Source: Lineus longissimus (lineage: Eukaryota > Nemertea > Pilidiophora > Heteronemertea > Lineidae). From it: 64,000 nt of DNA. The notes below the pieces were generated by a model. It was given only the letters and a program-made list of their open reading frames with translations. It ran no database searches and had not been told where the DNA came from. A program made the translations under genes and the position numbers. Positions 1 to 10,589 of this stretch are shown here, one piece after another (within the stretch, counting starts at the first letter, position 1; the number at the start of each line of letters is the position of its first letter). The stretch covers positions 10,540,001 to 10,604,000 of the forward strand of contig NC_088319.1 in the NCBI RefSeq assembly GCF_910592395.1. Reading direction: 5' to 3'.

Positions 1-187
1 ACCACTCGAAAAACTGGGTTTCTATGGTCAAGTAGGCGTACTCTATCCCACAACACATTTTGAAAAATCATTTGTAGCTTGCATGTTAAATAAATGTCGC
101 TTAGCTCCCGGACTATTCTGCGATTATATTAAATATATGATAAATCTTAGTAATATTCGCCACGTTTTGTCTTAGGAAGTGACTATT

Positions 188-701
188 TGGCAAGCCCGGC
201 TCACCAAACAGCGCCTTTTTTCTGCCCTAGATGGAGAGCCGAACTCATGCATATTCAACCATCCAGGAGCTCATTATCATTCATGGCAACACGGTCAGCA
301 ACACTGGAGTTACAGTGAAACGCCTTTAGAAATGCTCACTAATGCATTTAACATGCTTATCAGTTAAATCACGTTTATGACTTTTTTTGTAAATCCATAC
401 AGTCATGTACATGTACATGCTTCTTCATGGATTATTGACCAAAACCCGAGTTTAGAAACAGAAATTGAATCGAGAGCGGGAAGTCGGCCATTGTTAAATA
501 TGCGCATATAAATTCGAATATGACGTCACTGCTCTCTGATTGGCCAACATGTTGTAACCTCTCCGGCTCGCCAAAGAGGGTAGTATTTTTGCCCTGTTTG
601 GCAAGCCCGGCTTGCCGAACAGGGTGGCTTTTTAGTGCTGTTTGGCAAGCGGCTCTCCAAACAGGACAAAAAAAGATGCCTGTTCGGCGAGCGGCTTGCC
701 A
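188..701. repeat. Cluster of TGGCAAGCC hairpins
   Basis: Several short hairpins built from the same arm lie here. The clearest is at about 594-625, where TTTGGCAAGCC is followed at once by GGCTTGCCGAACAGG. Others lie at 183-211, 638-665 and 679-706. The outermost copies (TGGCAAGCC at 188-196 and GGCTTGCCA at 693-701) form an inverted pair, so the interval could be one small non-autonomous element. I see no clear target-site duplication. No protein frame here resembles a known family. Confidence 0.5.
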
Positions 702-747
702 AATAGACCCGGCCTTTGTCTTAACTCCACCACCAACGTACTCTCTA

Positions 748-813
748 CTATACAACAGTAGAGCATTTCACTGTTCAATCTGTTGTCGATATCGCATTAA
801 ACAGTGAACATTC
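748..813. repeat. Imperfect inverted repeat
   Basis: The arm TTTCACTGTTCAAT is answered about 20 bases later by ATTAAACAGTGAACATT, giving a stem of about 14 bp with small bulges around a TCGATATCG centre. It is probably a MITE remnant. The rest of 810-1600 shows nothing gene-like; short open frames there have no recognisable domain. Confidence 0.4.
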
Positions 814-1609
814 TACTGTGTGTTTGCTTTTGCGCACATTCTCTGCGCAACGAAGAATACCATTGAATATTATATAAATATTGCATGTCATTTTATCACA
901 CCTCATACTAAACCTAACCTTGAAGAAATCGGCCCAGCAGGTTTTGCACAGCGACCCAAACCACTGTCAAAGTGATTTTTAATCGGCGGATACGCAAATC
1001 ATGTATGGAGCCAAGACGTGTACATTATGTACTGTAGACAGTGTGTGTTTACATTAGCAGACGATGTTTGTTTGAAGCGAGTCCAGGCCCAACTTGAATG
1101 CCTTGTACTTTCTGTTCGTGGATGTAACAGTCCCACCCAATGCAACCTACCTACTTTGTGGGTGTAATTCAAGACCCTGACAGTATCACTGTGCAACTTC
1201 CTGACTTAAAACGCCGTAAATATGCTGTTTTTTATCGCCGATTTCGTCGAAATCTTAATGGCCGCCATTTGCAATATCGCGTCATCGATGACGTCAGCCG
1301 TGGAATAATGCCGTGGAATAGTCAAAATTATCACATGGCACGTGGTCGTGAATGACGCGACGTGATTGGCTCACATACTAATGAGGTATGATAATCTGGA
1401 ATATTGTTGAATGACCACGTGTTTTTAATTTGTTCTATATATAGTTTTTGACTGTAGCCGAATAGACAATTTGAACTTGAAATTTTGACTCTTTTATTTC
1501 ATTTTAGCAGTGAGGATGGGCGGCTACAGGCGGTATCATTTCCAACAACATGTCACAATAAGAGACCTTTTTCCCCTATGTGCCAGGAGTATGAGGGGTT
1601 GGGGCGATT

Positions 1610-3125
1610 AGGTCCTGTCATTCCCAGCCGCCAGTCACAATCTGGTAAATTTTTGTCTCAAGTATGAATTTTGGCAATGATTATGGGTCGGGGTCCTATC
1701 ATTCCCAGCCGCGAGTCACAATCTGGTAACTTTCTGTCTCACGTATGAAATTTGGCAGTGATCATGGGTCGGGGTCCTATCATTCACAGCCACGAGTCAC
1801 AATCTGGTAACTTTTTGTCTCACATATAAAGTTTGGCAGTGATCATGGGTCGGGGTCCTATCATTCACAGCCACAAGTCACAATCTGGTAACTTTTTGTC
1901 TCACATATAAAGATTGGCAGTGGTCATGGGTCGGGGTCCCATCATTCCCAGCCGTAAGTCACAATCAGGTAACTTTTTGTCTCACATATAAAGTTTGGCA
2001 GTGATCAGGGGTCAGGGTCCTATCATTCAAAGCCACGAGTCACAATCTGGTAACTTTTTGTCTCACATATAAAGTTTGGCAGTGATCATGGGTAGGGGTC
2101 CTATCGTTCCCAGCCACGAGTCACAATCTGGTAACTTTTTGCCTCACGTATGAAGTTTGGCAGTGATCATGGGTCGGGGTCCTATCATTAACAGCCACGA
2201 GTCACAATCTGGTAAATTTTTGTCTCAAGTATGAATTTTGGCAATGATTATGGGTCGGGGTCCTATCATTCCCAGCCGCGAGTCACAATCTGGTAACTTT
2301 CTGTCTCACGTATGAAATTTGGCAGTGATCATGGGTCGGGGTCCTATCATTCACAGCCACGAGTCACAATCTGGTAACTTTTTGTCTCACATATAAAGTT
2401 TGGCAGTGATCATGGGTCGGGGTCCTATCATTCACAGCCACAAGTCACAATCTGGTAACTTTTTGTCTCACATATAAAGATTAGCAGTGGTCATGGGTCG
2501 GGGTCCCATCATTCCCAGCCGTAAGTCACAATCAGGTAACTTTTTGTCTCACATATAAAGTTTGGCAGTGATCAGGGGTCAGGGTCCTATCATTCACAGC
2601 CACGAGTCACAATCTGGTAACTTTTTGTCTCACATATAAAGTTTGGCAGTGGTCATGGGTCGGGGTCCCATCATTCCCAGCCGTAAGTCACAATCAGGTA
2701 ACTATTTGTCTCACATATAAAGTTTGGCAGTGATCATGGGTCGGGGTCCTATCATTCACATCCACGAGTCACAATCTGGTAACTTTTTGTCTCACATATG
2801 AAGTTTGGCAGTGATCATGGTTCAGGGTCCTATCATTCCCAGCCACGAGTCACCATCTGGTAACTTTTTGTCTCACGTATGAAGTTTGGCAGTGATCATG
2901 GGTCGGGGTCCTATCATTCACAGCCACGAGTCACAATCTGGTAACTTTTTGTCTCACATATAAAGTTTGGCAGTGGTCATGGGTCGGGGTCCCATCATTC
3001 CCAGCCGTAAGTCACAATCAGGTAACTTTTTGTCTCACATATAAAGTTTGGCAGTGATCAGGGGTCAGGGTCCTATCATTCACAGCCACGAGTCACAATC
3101 TGGTAACTTTTTGTCTCACGTATGG
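1610..3125. repeat. 81-bp tandem satellite, about 19 copies
   Basis: A head-to-tail repeat of about 81 bp, recognisable by GGGTCGGGGTCCTATCATT, then CACGAGTCACAATCTGGTAA, then TTTTTGTCTCACATATAAAG. Variants recur in order: the divergent unit with GGTAAATTTTTGTCTCAAG at about 1643 recurs at about 2210, 567 bp (seven units) later, and the next several variants follow in the same order. That is a higher-order duplication on top of the monomer array. No open frame runs through it. Confidence 0.93.
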
Positions 3126-3481
3126 GCCCACTCATTGTTAGTTCAAGAAGCGGATAATAGACGGCGAAAGCATCTGGCCAACTGTGAACTGTCCACTGTG
3201 TAAGCGGAAAATGGAGACAGTGAAGAGTTCACTGTTTTGTGCGGAGCATGCTCTGCCACCACGGTCGATGTGGAAATGGTCGAACAAAAAGCAGACCGTT
3301 TGGCCTAAATGCGTTATGAAATATCTTACAGGTTTGAAATATTATCAATGTTTATCATATTTTTTATATCGCTATTCTCATACTGGTTTTAGGCTGTTTC
3401 CACCCAGTTTCCACAGATTCCGCTTAGTCGCCGTGGCCGCCCACGAGCGATCTCCTTCATCGTAATCTAATTTTTAACTCT

Positions 3482-3546
3482 AAAGGTGGACTATAGGCAG
3501 GAGCAGAGCGGCTAGTTTCGCCATCTTCAGGTGACTAATATGTAAA
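3482..3546 (+). mobile_element. MITE fragment (GGACTATAGGCAGG family)
   Basis: This fragment starts TAAAGGTGGACTATAGGCAG and continues with a CATCTTCAGGTGACTAATAT-like segment. It matches the left part of the fuller copy at 24677-24898, so it is a 5'-end remnant of that MITE family. Confidence 0.5.
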
Positions 3547-3559
3547 GTCAAGAACTTAG

Positions 3560-3760
3560 TGAGCCCCCCTTTAGGTCGGGGGAGCTCCCCCGAACCCCCC
3601 TACGAGCATATGTTAAGTGCAAGCTCTAACAACTACAGCTGTTACAATGGGGGGACACCCCCCCCCCCAAACCCCCCTCCGTCGACATAGGTTTTTACCA
3701 GTGCGTTGGGGGGGAAGCTCCCCCAAACCCCCCCCCCCCCCCCGTGGACAGTCAACTAGC
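3560..3760. repeat. Poly-C/G-rich low-complexity tract
   Basis: Runs of up to about 17 C (near 3727-3743) and repeated CCCCCC/GGGGGG blocks lie in a 200-bp interval. Open frames on both strands here encode only proline, glycine and serine strings and are composition artefacts. The tract could form G-quadruplexes on the minus strand. Confidence 0.75.
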
Positions 3761-3861
3761 CCTTCTGTGTCATACTGCTGGAGCGATGGGACCATCCATA
3801 TAGTTCCTTCCGACACATTTTTGTTTTGGTAATGTAATACATTGTGATTGACCTTATTCAC

Positions 3862-4003
3862 GGGAATCGGGCGTTTCCAGTGATATACGACACAATTGGG
3901 TTGTCCTCATGCATTCACTTTCGAAACGCATTTTAAAATAGATGTTACGTCCTGTTAATGGGGCACGTCATCATCGCGTACATTTGGGAAAAACTCCCTA
4001 ACG
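3862..4003 (+). repeat. Dispersed repeat, copy 1 of 2
   Basis: A 142-bp segment starting GGGAATCGGGCGTTTCCAGT and ending near AAAAACTCCCTAACGAGA. It recurs in the same orientation at 21124-21267 with only about two substitutions visible. The near identity over 17 kb implies a recent copying event. No coding potential is evident. Confidence 0.85.
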
Positions 4004-5150
4004 AGACCGGAGCAGACGGCTGAAAGTAGTTTATTTATTGGCCGCTAGGGTACAGAATGTATCATACGTCACGGCCGTTAGACAACAATGTGCCTTAACA
4101 ATTTATTTGATCACATATGACTCCTGTGGAATCTCCGATCTGATTGGTTGATCTGCAAATATGACGCCTTCGTGGTAATTTGCATGATATATGAAGTAAT
4201 TTCCCTTGACCAACTTTGAACGCGTCGATTATGATAATAAAAGGGAGGGACCCAAATCGGAAGTGAATAATAATTAGGTCATGTGCCAGGAATGGTTACT
4301 GCGTAATCAGTTTTTGGGTACTTCGTCAACTGGCGGAGAAATTTGCTGATGCGCCAAATCCCGTGCGAGTTTCTTCGATATTTCGCCGGAAAATCAGTTT
4401 AAAACAGGTAAGATCGGTTCATATGCCAAGAATTCGTACATGGTAACGAAGAACCCATATCGAGATACTCTTATGAACCAAGAATAGAAACTAGCAAGGC
4501 TTTATAAACGTAAACAGAATGATGAAAAGGGAAAATTATATGGTAATTTCTCATCTTGGTGGTGTATGCTACAATGTGGAACCAACTACACGGCTCGTCG
4601 ATGGTGTAGCAGGAGATTTGCTTGACCAACTTTGAAAATCGCGAGCCCGGGTCTCCTGGTCGTATTCCTTATTATATACCAAGCCACTTTGGTTACTCAA
4701 CCCGCCGTTGGCGCGGTGGTCGGCAGGCTATTCATAGTAACAAGACCGAGGGATTTCTCCACAAGTAAAAATTACCTAGCTAACGGCCGTGGGACGGGTG
4801 TGTGCGATTGTTTTGTTTTTATGTCACGTGACCTCGATCATGTCGACACAAAATTGAAATAAACCACCCTTTTCTGTCATTATTTAGGACGGATATTTCT
4901 CTGATAAAAATATTAATATAATTGGCCAATTTCTTAGGCATATGATGTAGCGAATTCCCATGAAGATTTAAATTAATTTCAACCAATGGGATAGCAACCA
5001 CCACCGGAAGATCGCGGAGAAATCGGTAAACTCAACGGAGTTAATTCAGAAAAATACCAAAAAAAATTGTTTGTAGGATATACAATCTCTCTTTATTTCT
5101 CATCATTCATTTACATTATCTACTCCCGCACACACGTGTATCTTAAGAGC
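4004..5150. other. No recognisable feature
   Basis: About 1.1 kb of AT-rich sequence with scattered short open frames (longest 76 codons). None has a domain signature, convincing splice sites or a signal I recognise. The part nearest 5150 leads into the MITE interrupted by the hairpin-rich element. Confidence 0.5.
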
Positions 5151-6275
5151 CCCTCCTAAAGGGGGGCTTAATAAACACAGTAAGGGCCCTGGGTCATGTC
5201 AGGCTCAGCACTAAATGTATATGGCAGGCCGTTCGTCCAATAATTAATAAAACCTAGTTTTCTTGAAAAGAACCTGGTTTTCTTCTTAAAAAACCTGGTT
5301 TCATTGAAGAAAACCATGTTTTTTTCAATGAAATTTAGTTTTTAAAGAAGAAAACATGGTTTTCTTCCCGAAAAGTGTGTTTTCAACAAGAAAACTAGGT
5401 TTTCTTCCATAAAACTAGGTTTTTAAAAAATAACTTATTCTTTTTAGATAAAGTGTAGGTTCCATGATTTCTCCTCAAAACCAAGTTTCGAAAAGAAAAA
5501 CCATGTTTTCATCCACCCATTTGACTAATAATTAAATCAACCTAGTTTTTTTCATAAAAACCTGGTTTTCTTCCCAAAAAAACTAGTTTCGCTGAAGAAA
5601 ACATGTTTTCTCCATGAAACTTGGTTTTTTAAGAAAACCTAGTTTCGAAAGAAGAAAACCTGGTTTCGAAACAAACGAGTCTTTTTACCTCAGCACTCGC
5701 GTGGCTCCTTTTGGGCGAGATTGGCGATCCACATTAGTTTACCCGGTAAGCAAAGTCCAACCTCTCCCCTGCCATGCTTGGGCCAGTCCGGGACGAGGTA
5801 AAAAGACCAGGTTTTGAAAATAACCTGGTCTTTTTCATTAAAAACTTGGTTTTGAAAAATAAATGCATATAACCTTGTTTTATTCCACAAAACATAGTTT
5901 TCTTCCATGAAACTAGGTTTTCTTGGAAGAAACATAGGTTGATTTTAAAAACCGAGTTATCTTGTTAAAAAACCAGGTTTTTTAAAAGAAAACTAGGTTT
6001 TTTTAATCAACTTATGCTTCTTGCAAGAAAACTTAGTTTCATGGAAGAAAACAATGGTTTTCTTCCATACTACTAAGTTTTTTAAGAAGAAAACCAGGTT
6101 TTTTTCAATAAAACCTGGTTTTCTTAATTATTAGACAGACGGCTTGCCATAAATGTATTCCTCGTACAGGCGTGAATCATTTCGACGTGCTGTGAGAGGT
6201 AAGAGACCCCTATTGGCGACTTTGTGTAACTTTATCTTGCCTGCCCAGCTACTGCAAATATTGTCCCTTAACTCG
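5150..6275 (+). mobile_element. MITE split by a later insertion
   Basis: The left part (to 5220) includes CTGGGTCATGTCAGGCTCAG, and the right part (from about 6150) includes TTCCTCGTACAGGCGTGAAT and CCTATTGGCGACTTTGTG. These are adjacent blocks of one MITE in the intact copy at 24677-24898. The two halves are separated by the 929-bp element at 5221-6149, and TAAATGTAT is duplicated at the break. Confidence 0.7.
5221..6149. mobile_element. MULE/foldback-like element rich in short palindromes
   Basis: The terminal inverted repeats start ATGGCAGGCCGTTCGTCCAA on the left and read TGGCAAGCCGTCTGTCTAAT from the right; similarity extends into AATAATTAA (about 30 bp). The flank TAAATGTAT occurs directly on both sides (5212-5220 and 6150-6158), a 9-bp target duplication typical of Mutator-like and foldback elements. 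The interior has no gene. It is filled with dozens of diverged copies of an AAAACCTGGTTTTCTT-like motif, itself nearly palindromic. The element is non-autonomous. Confidence 0.75.
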
Positions 6276-6284
6276 CAAATAAAA

Positions 6285-7235
6285 GAATTCAGGCCTAGCC
6301 AAATACATGGTCTATTGTCTTAAAACAAAGCCCGCTCGCAAATAGGCCTAAATTCCTATTTGTTTTACTGTCTTCTCAAAGGGCGAATCTCAATAACATC
6401 CAACCCGCGAAATGGCTTTCATGGGGCTCGATAAAGAAATCGTTTGACATGGCCACTCGTTGGAAAGCTGTGGACAGCGTGTGGAAGATCGATGGCAGCA
6501 CGGACCTACAGGCTGACAGGTCCGTGATTGCAGGGGAGTATCATTTCTCGGAATTGCGTCAATAGAAAATGAAGTCTGATCACATGCATATATGTGCCTC
6601 ATTATATCACTTCATACGTAAATTGTTTGGCATTTTGTGCGAAAACTAAAAAAAGTGTTTTATGGTCATTGATGGTTTATTTCGTTGTCACTGTAGATTT
6701 TCCATTTGTTGTCGCCACTTGCTTGTATTTCAATGTCGCAAAGGCTTTTCGTATTGTCAATGTCAAGTCTCTTTCGGTGTTCTTCCTCACTTTACTCCTC
6801 TGCATTTGAATCCTTTTTCTCACCAAGGCGGTTTAGCATGATAACGTGACCGGGTCAGAATCCCCCATTTCACCCTATACCAATCCCAAATAACAAGAAG
6901 CATGTTGAGTCAACAAGACAGGCCGTTTACGGAGTTTGACGTCACGCCAGGGACTTACAACTTGTGGGATTCAAGGCCACGCCAGAGGTTGCGCCTGTCA
7001 TGCATTCACCATGGAACCCAATATGGGAACCATGGTGCCTCGATTTGCTTTTTTTATCACATATTTCAGTGACGCAGTGTACGTCTTTTGGTAACCCCAC
7101 CCCAAACCGGATCCGTTCAGAGTAAAATGGGAGACCAGACTCGGCCAGCACTATCACACCTTGCCAACCATGGTAAAGAATGCAGATCCAAATGTTCGAA
7201 ATTCCATGTTCAAACGTTTTAGAGTCATTATCGGT
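6285..7235. other. No recognisable feature
   Basis: Unique-looking sequence without a supported gene. Short open frames (up to 100 codons) lack domains, and no splice pattern links them. Confidence 0.45.
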
Positions 7236-7490
7236 AGCTGTCATTATCGGTAGTCGCCATTAATCGGTAGCCGTCATTAATCGATAGTCGCCATTATTCG
7301 GTAGTCGACGTTAATCGGTAGTCACTATTATCGGTAGTGGACATTAATCGGTAGTCGTCCTTATCGGTAGTCGGCATTAATCGGTGGTCGTAACAATCGG
7401 TTGTCGCCATTAATCGGTAGTCGTCCTTATCGGTAATGATGCTGTCATTGTCGATAGGTGTCATTATCGGTTAGTCATAATCGGTTACAA
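7236..7490. repeat. Minisatellite of TCGGTAGTCG units
   Basis: Irregular tandem copies of a 14-21 bp unit around TAATCGGTAGTCGCCATTAA, roughly 14 copies, with alternating CATTA and CCTTAT spacers. It is non-coding, with stops in all frames. Confidence 0.85.
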
Positions 7491-7499
7491 GAATCTGAA

Positions 7500-8895
7500 A
7501 CTAAAAGAAATCTAGTAAAGAAAGGTGGTACAGTTGAGCTCTATCATGTATGTGTGCATTACAACCATTTACCCCATGTGTTTGATCTTCTCCTTGCCCT
7601 TACATGCTCAAATGATACAAGGAATTTCTATATACGATGTATTCTACAAAGTGATGTGACTTGCCGAAGGTCACAATCAATGTGGTGGTCTGCATGCGAT
7701 GATATCGAACTTTAAACCATAAAACGCAAGGGGTATTTGCAAGCATGTCATAGAACTTTTTGATTGGCTAAGTCGCATGATTACTCGGCAATTATTGAAG
7801 CTGAACTGAACTGAGGCATATCTGTGTCAACGCAATACCTGTAAAGACTTTTAGCTTTCCTCACTGCCTCTGGTTCCGAGGATACAAATGGTTCCTCCAG
7901 GAACTGGCGCACGACCACTTTTACCTTGAATGGAGAAAAAGTGGTTAGAATAAGAAAAATAGCCCACGATAATTCAATTTGTGGCGATCACTGTGTGTCC
8001 TTTAATTTGAAGCGCAACCCTTGGTTATGACTAGCACCCCCCCCCCCCTCCGCCTCCACCCCATCCCACGCCCCCTCTAAACCCCCAAACCCGTAAATGT
8101 TCAACCCGCAGCGAACATTTCAGGGGAACACTATAAACTTGTAGGGTGTGACAATGCATTGATTTCAGATTTCGAAAGAGGCAATGGGCTACTTTTTCCA
8201 GCTGAAATTTCAAATATGCAATACCTGTCTTCCTAAGGCCCAGAAACTCGAAGAGCGGGAGGAATCATCGGGTATGGGATTGTGTAACTTCCATCGACCG
8301 CACGCGTATTATTTTAAGTCCTGACATGGATCGATCGTCCGGTGCTTATTTTCAAGTATTCTCGCGGCCGAGATTATGCAGCCCTCTGTTTCAGATTCTT
8401 GTTTTTAAGTGGCTGAAAGAAAGAAATTATTGCATCAGTCTGAAGGATTGTTATTCTAGAACATGGGAGACATGAGCCCAAATCTGAGAAAACACGATAC
8501 AGTAACATACTGTTTTTTGAACGAGTGCACTTCTCATCATGCTGGTGATTGGATGAGTCAACATTTTCTTTGACACAGTGAGCGAGAGCGGTATCCTTCC
8601 TAAAAGTGGTGGAGGGGGAGGCAGTTTTCATTGGTTTAGGCCCTACTGAAGATAGTATTTCGATATGGGTTTATCATCGATTTTTTCTTTCGGGTGGAAG
8701 GGGGATTTTCGTACAAAAATGATGGGAGGGGAGTAATCCTTTACTGGTTTAGCCCTCTTCAAGCTGTCCTCCGTGTCGGGCAGTGGACACCTCCAATTCC
8801 ATGTTTACACCTCCACTTCCCCTTTCGCTGAGCTTCCCACCTTTTACTCACCATATATCGCCACGGCACCACCCCTCACACCCCCATCCCCACCG
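7500..8895. other. Non-genic stretch with a short poly-C tract
   Basis: There is no convincing coding exon. A C-rich tract (about 8036-8076) gives a glycine-rich antisense artefact. The part from 8640 to 8895 lies just 3' of the minus-strand gene at 8898-9665 and may be its 3' UTR, with pyrimidine-rich CCTCCACTTCC stretches. Confidence 0.4.
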
Positions 8896-8897
8896 AT

Positions 8898-9665
8898 TTA
8901 ACAATCGGAGAGGCCATCGACGTCGAAGTCCTCCACGTCCATCACGACAATGTCATCAGCTGCTTTGCTGTAAATCTTCAGGTGGCTTCTGATGATCGTA
9001 GCTTCAGATCGCTTCTCAAATAGCATGACCTTCCTTGGTCCCTTTGCAGCGGATGGGCGCACCCTTCTCGGAGTTGGTCGGACTGCAGTAGAAACCGGGG
9101 AGCTCTCTCTCTCTGGCTCAGTTGTAACTTCAACAACTTGGCATTTTGGCTCATTTGGTAGAAAAATAGTCTCCAATTCAAGATCTATTGCATCCATATC
9201 TTCGTGCGTTTGTGCCGAGCCCCGGTATTTATCTGAGGGTCCGGGATTTACCTCCTTCCCGTATACCAAGTAGTCGTATGGCCGATGTGGTGGGCGCGTG
9301 CCCCGTGCTGCGCTTGGCCTGGCGCGTTTAAGTGGAGGCAGCTTTTCGGGCCTGAGGTCGCATGATGTCACATGATGTTCCACCGCCTCCCGGATTTCGA
9401 TTGTGTATGTTGTGTTGCTGATACTAGCAAATGGGGTTGGTCCTCTGATAGGCAATCCGTCCGAGTCGTCGCTCATATGAGACATGACCGAGCAGGTTGA
9501 CCGAGTCGAACGGCCCCCAGCGCGGGATTTGCACCGTCGCTCAAACTCCTCGTCGAGAGCTATTTCGGTTCGTTTTTCCTCTCCACTTGAGCAAGAATCC
9601 TTGCTCCTCCTGAACCCTCGCCTCTGCTCCTTAAAAGGTTTGACTTTCGTTTGCTTACAACCCAT
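8898..9665 (-). CDS. Putative N-myristoylated basic protein, family unknown
   Basis: A single-exon frame of 255 codons. I start it at the ATG at 9665 because it gives MGCKQTKVKPFKEQRRGFRR, a classic N-myristoylation context (Gly2, basic residues after it) with Cys3 as a possible palmitoylation site; a longer frame from 9758 would bury this motif. The protein is hydrophilic: a basic N-terminal third (KEQRRGFRRSK), Ser-rich middle, two related motifs RARPSAARG and RVRPSAAKG, and an acidic C-terminus (DDIVVMDVEDFDVDGLSDC). There is no transmembrane segment and no domain I recognise. Inference: a membrane-anchored adaptor or signalling protein. Two palindromic CREs lie 100-150 bp upstream. It could also be the last coding exon of a larger gene, though no acceptor is needed. 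Confidence 0.62.
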   Translation of the reverse strand: MGCKQTKVKPFKEQRRGFRRSKDSCSSGEEKRTEIALDEEFERRCKSRAGGRSTRSTCSVMSHMSDDSDGLPIRGPTPFASISNTTYTIEIREAVEHHVTSCDLRPEKLPPLKRARPSAARGTRPPHRPYDYLVYGKEVNPGPSDKYRGSAQTHEDMDAIDLELETIFLPNEPKCQVVEVTTEPERESSPVSTAVRPTPRRVRPSAAKGPRKVMLFEKRSEATIIRSHLKIYSKAADDIVVMDVEDFDVDGLSDC

Positions 9666-9743
9666 ATTTATAAGATAATAAGCGCGCAAGATGAAAAAGA
9701 CTTTGTTTCGCGAGAAACTCGGATTATTTTCTGCCTTGGCAAC

Positions 9744-9843
9744 GTCACTACGTCGCAAATCTTGATGACGTCACAGGATGGGACGGCAGGGAACCCTGGG
9801 AGGCGTGATGACGTCATTGAACTGCCTCCGAGTCGATGACGTT
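9744..9843 (-). promoter_or_regulatory. CRE/ATF-site cluster upstream of the myristoylated-protein gene
   Basis: Two perfect TGACGTCA palindromes (9766-9773 and 9809-9816) lie with half-site-like TGACGTTC at about 9836 and AACGTCACTACGTCGC at 9741-9756, all within 180 bp of the chosen start codon at 9665. TGACGTCA is the known binding site of CREB/ATF bZIP factors. Use as a promoter is inferred from position. Confidence 0.5.
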
Positions 9844-9859
9844 CAAACAGTTGGCATTA

Positions 9860-10470
9860 TGTTATTCAAAGTCTATTTCATAGACCCAGTGATTCAAATT
9901 CAACGTCAGTTTTGTCAGTACGGAGATAGTGTTTTCCATGTTTTCAAATTCTAGTTTTGACAGGGGCGTACAGAGTTTGACGATGGATACTTGTTGTTAG
10001 ATGCCAGGCTCTTTTGAATGGGTCCTGATTTCTTTCGAGACTGGGGTGGGAGATAAAACTGTTCAAGCCGTTAATAGGTATCGTTTATTTCCTACAGGAA
10101 ACCTATAGCGAAACGCTCATAAAAATGGGGAGGTTGCGCATCATTAAAGGCTTACGTCGTTGGTCTACTTTGGTGGTCGTTTCTATTAAAATGACAAACG
10201 CCACTGCCGTTGGCACCAGAGAAAAGTTACCGTTTTCGACAGATTTGCGAAACAATACACCAACCTGGTGGTATATTCTCATTCAGTATAAAGATAACAC
10301 GCAGCGATCTGGAAAGATCATTTTCACGCACCGATTGTATACAAATAACACGCGAGCATGCATGCAAGTATGATGCATTATGACTGACTATTGGCATCGC
10401 CTGGGTTTAGAAATAGGAACTAGATTTAGTTGGACCAACAGTAAATGCTGGTAAACTACGTGTACCTGCA
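9860..10470. other. No recognisable feature
   Basis: No exon, repeat or RNA gene can be supported here. One 82-codon open frame near 10125 lacks a domain and is probably chance. Confidence 0.4.
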
Positions 10471-10477
10471 CACAATA

Positions 10478-10582
10478 GTGAGCTTTCGCCACCGCCCGTT
10501 AGGCAAGCGACTTCCAGTATCGAAAACGATATGAATCTCCGCTAGAGGTAGTCGCTTGGCTAGTGCTTGCGAAAGCTCACCA
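10478..10582. repeat. Short cruciform-forming inverted repeat
   Basis: The outer arms GTGAGCTTTCGC and GCGAAAGCTCAC and inner arms CAAGCGACT and AGTCGCTTG are arranged symmetrically around about 35 bp. This is a two-part stem of about 100 bp, most likely a very small MITE. Confidence 0.65.
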
Positions 10583-10589
10583 GTGATAT

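Noticed and set aside
3184-3465. CPLCKRKM... frame resembling a zinc finger
   Set aside because: Only one CxxC pair followed by one distant Cys/His; no complete finger and no exon structure.
3613-3861. Glycine- or proline-rich open frames on both strands
   Set aside because: They arise from poly-C runs with no domain and no conserved composition beyond homopolymers.
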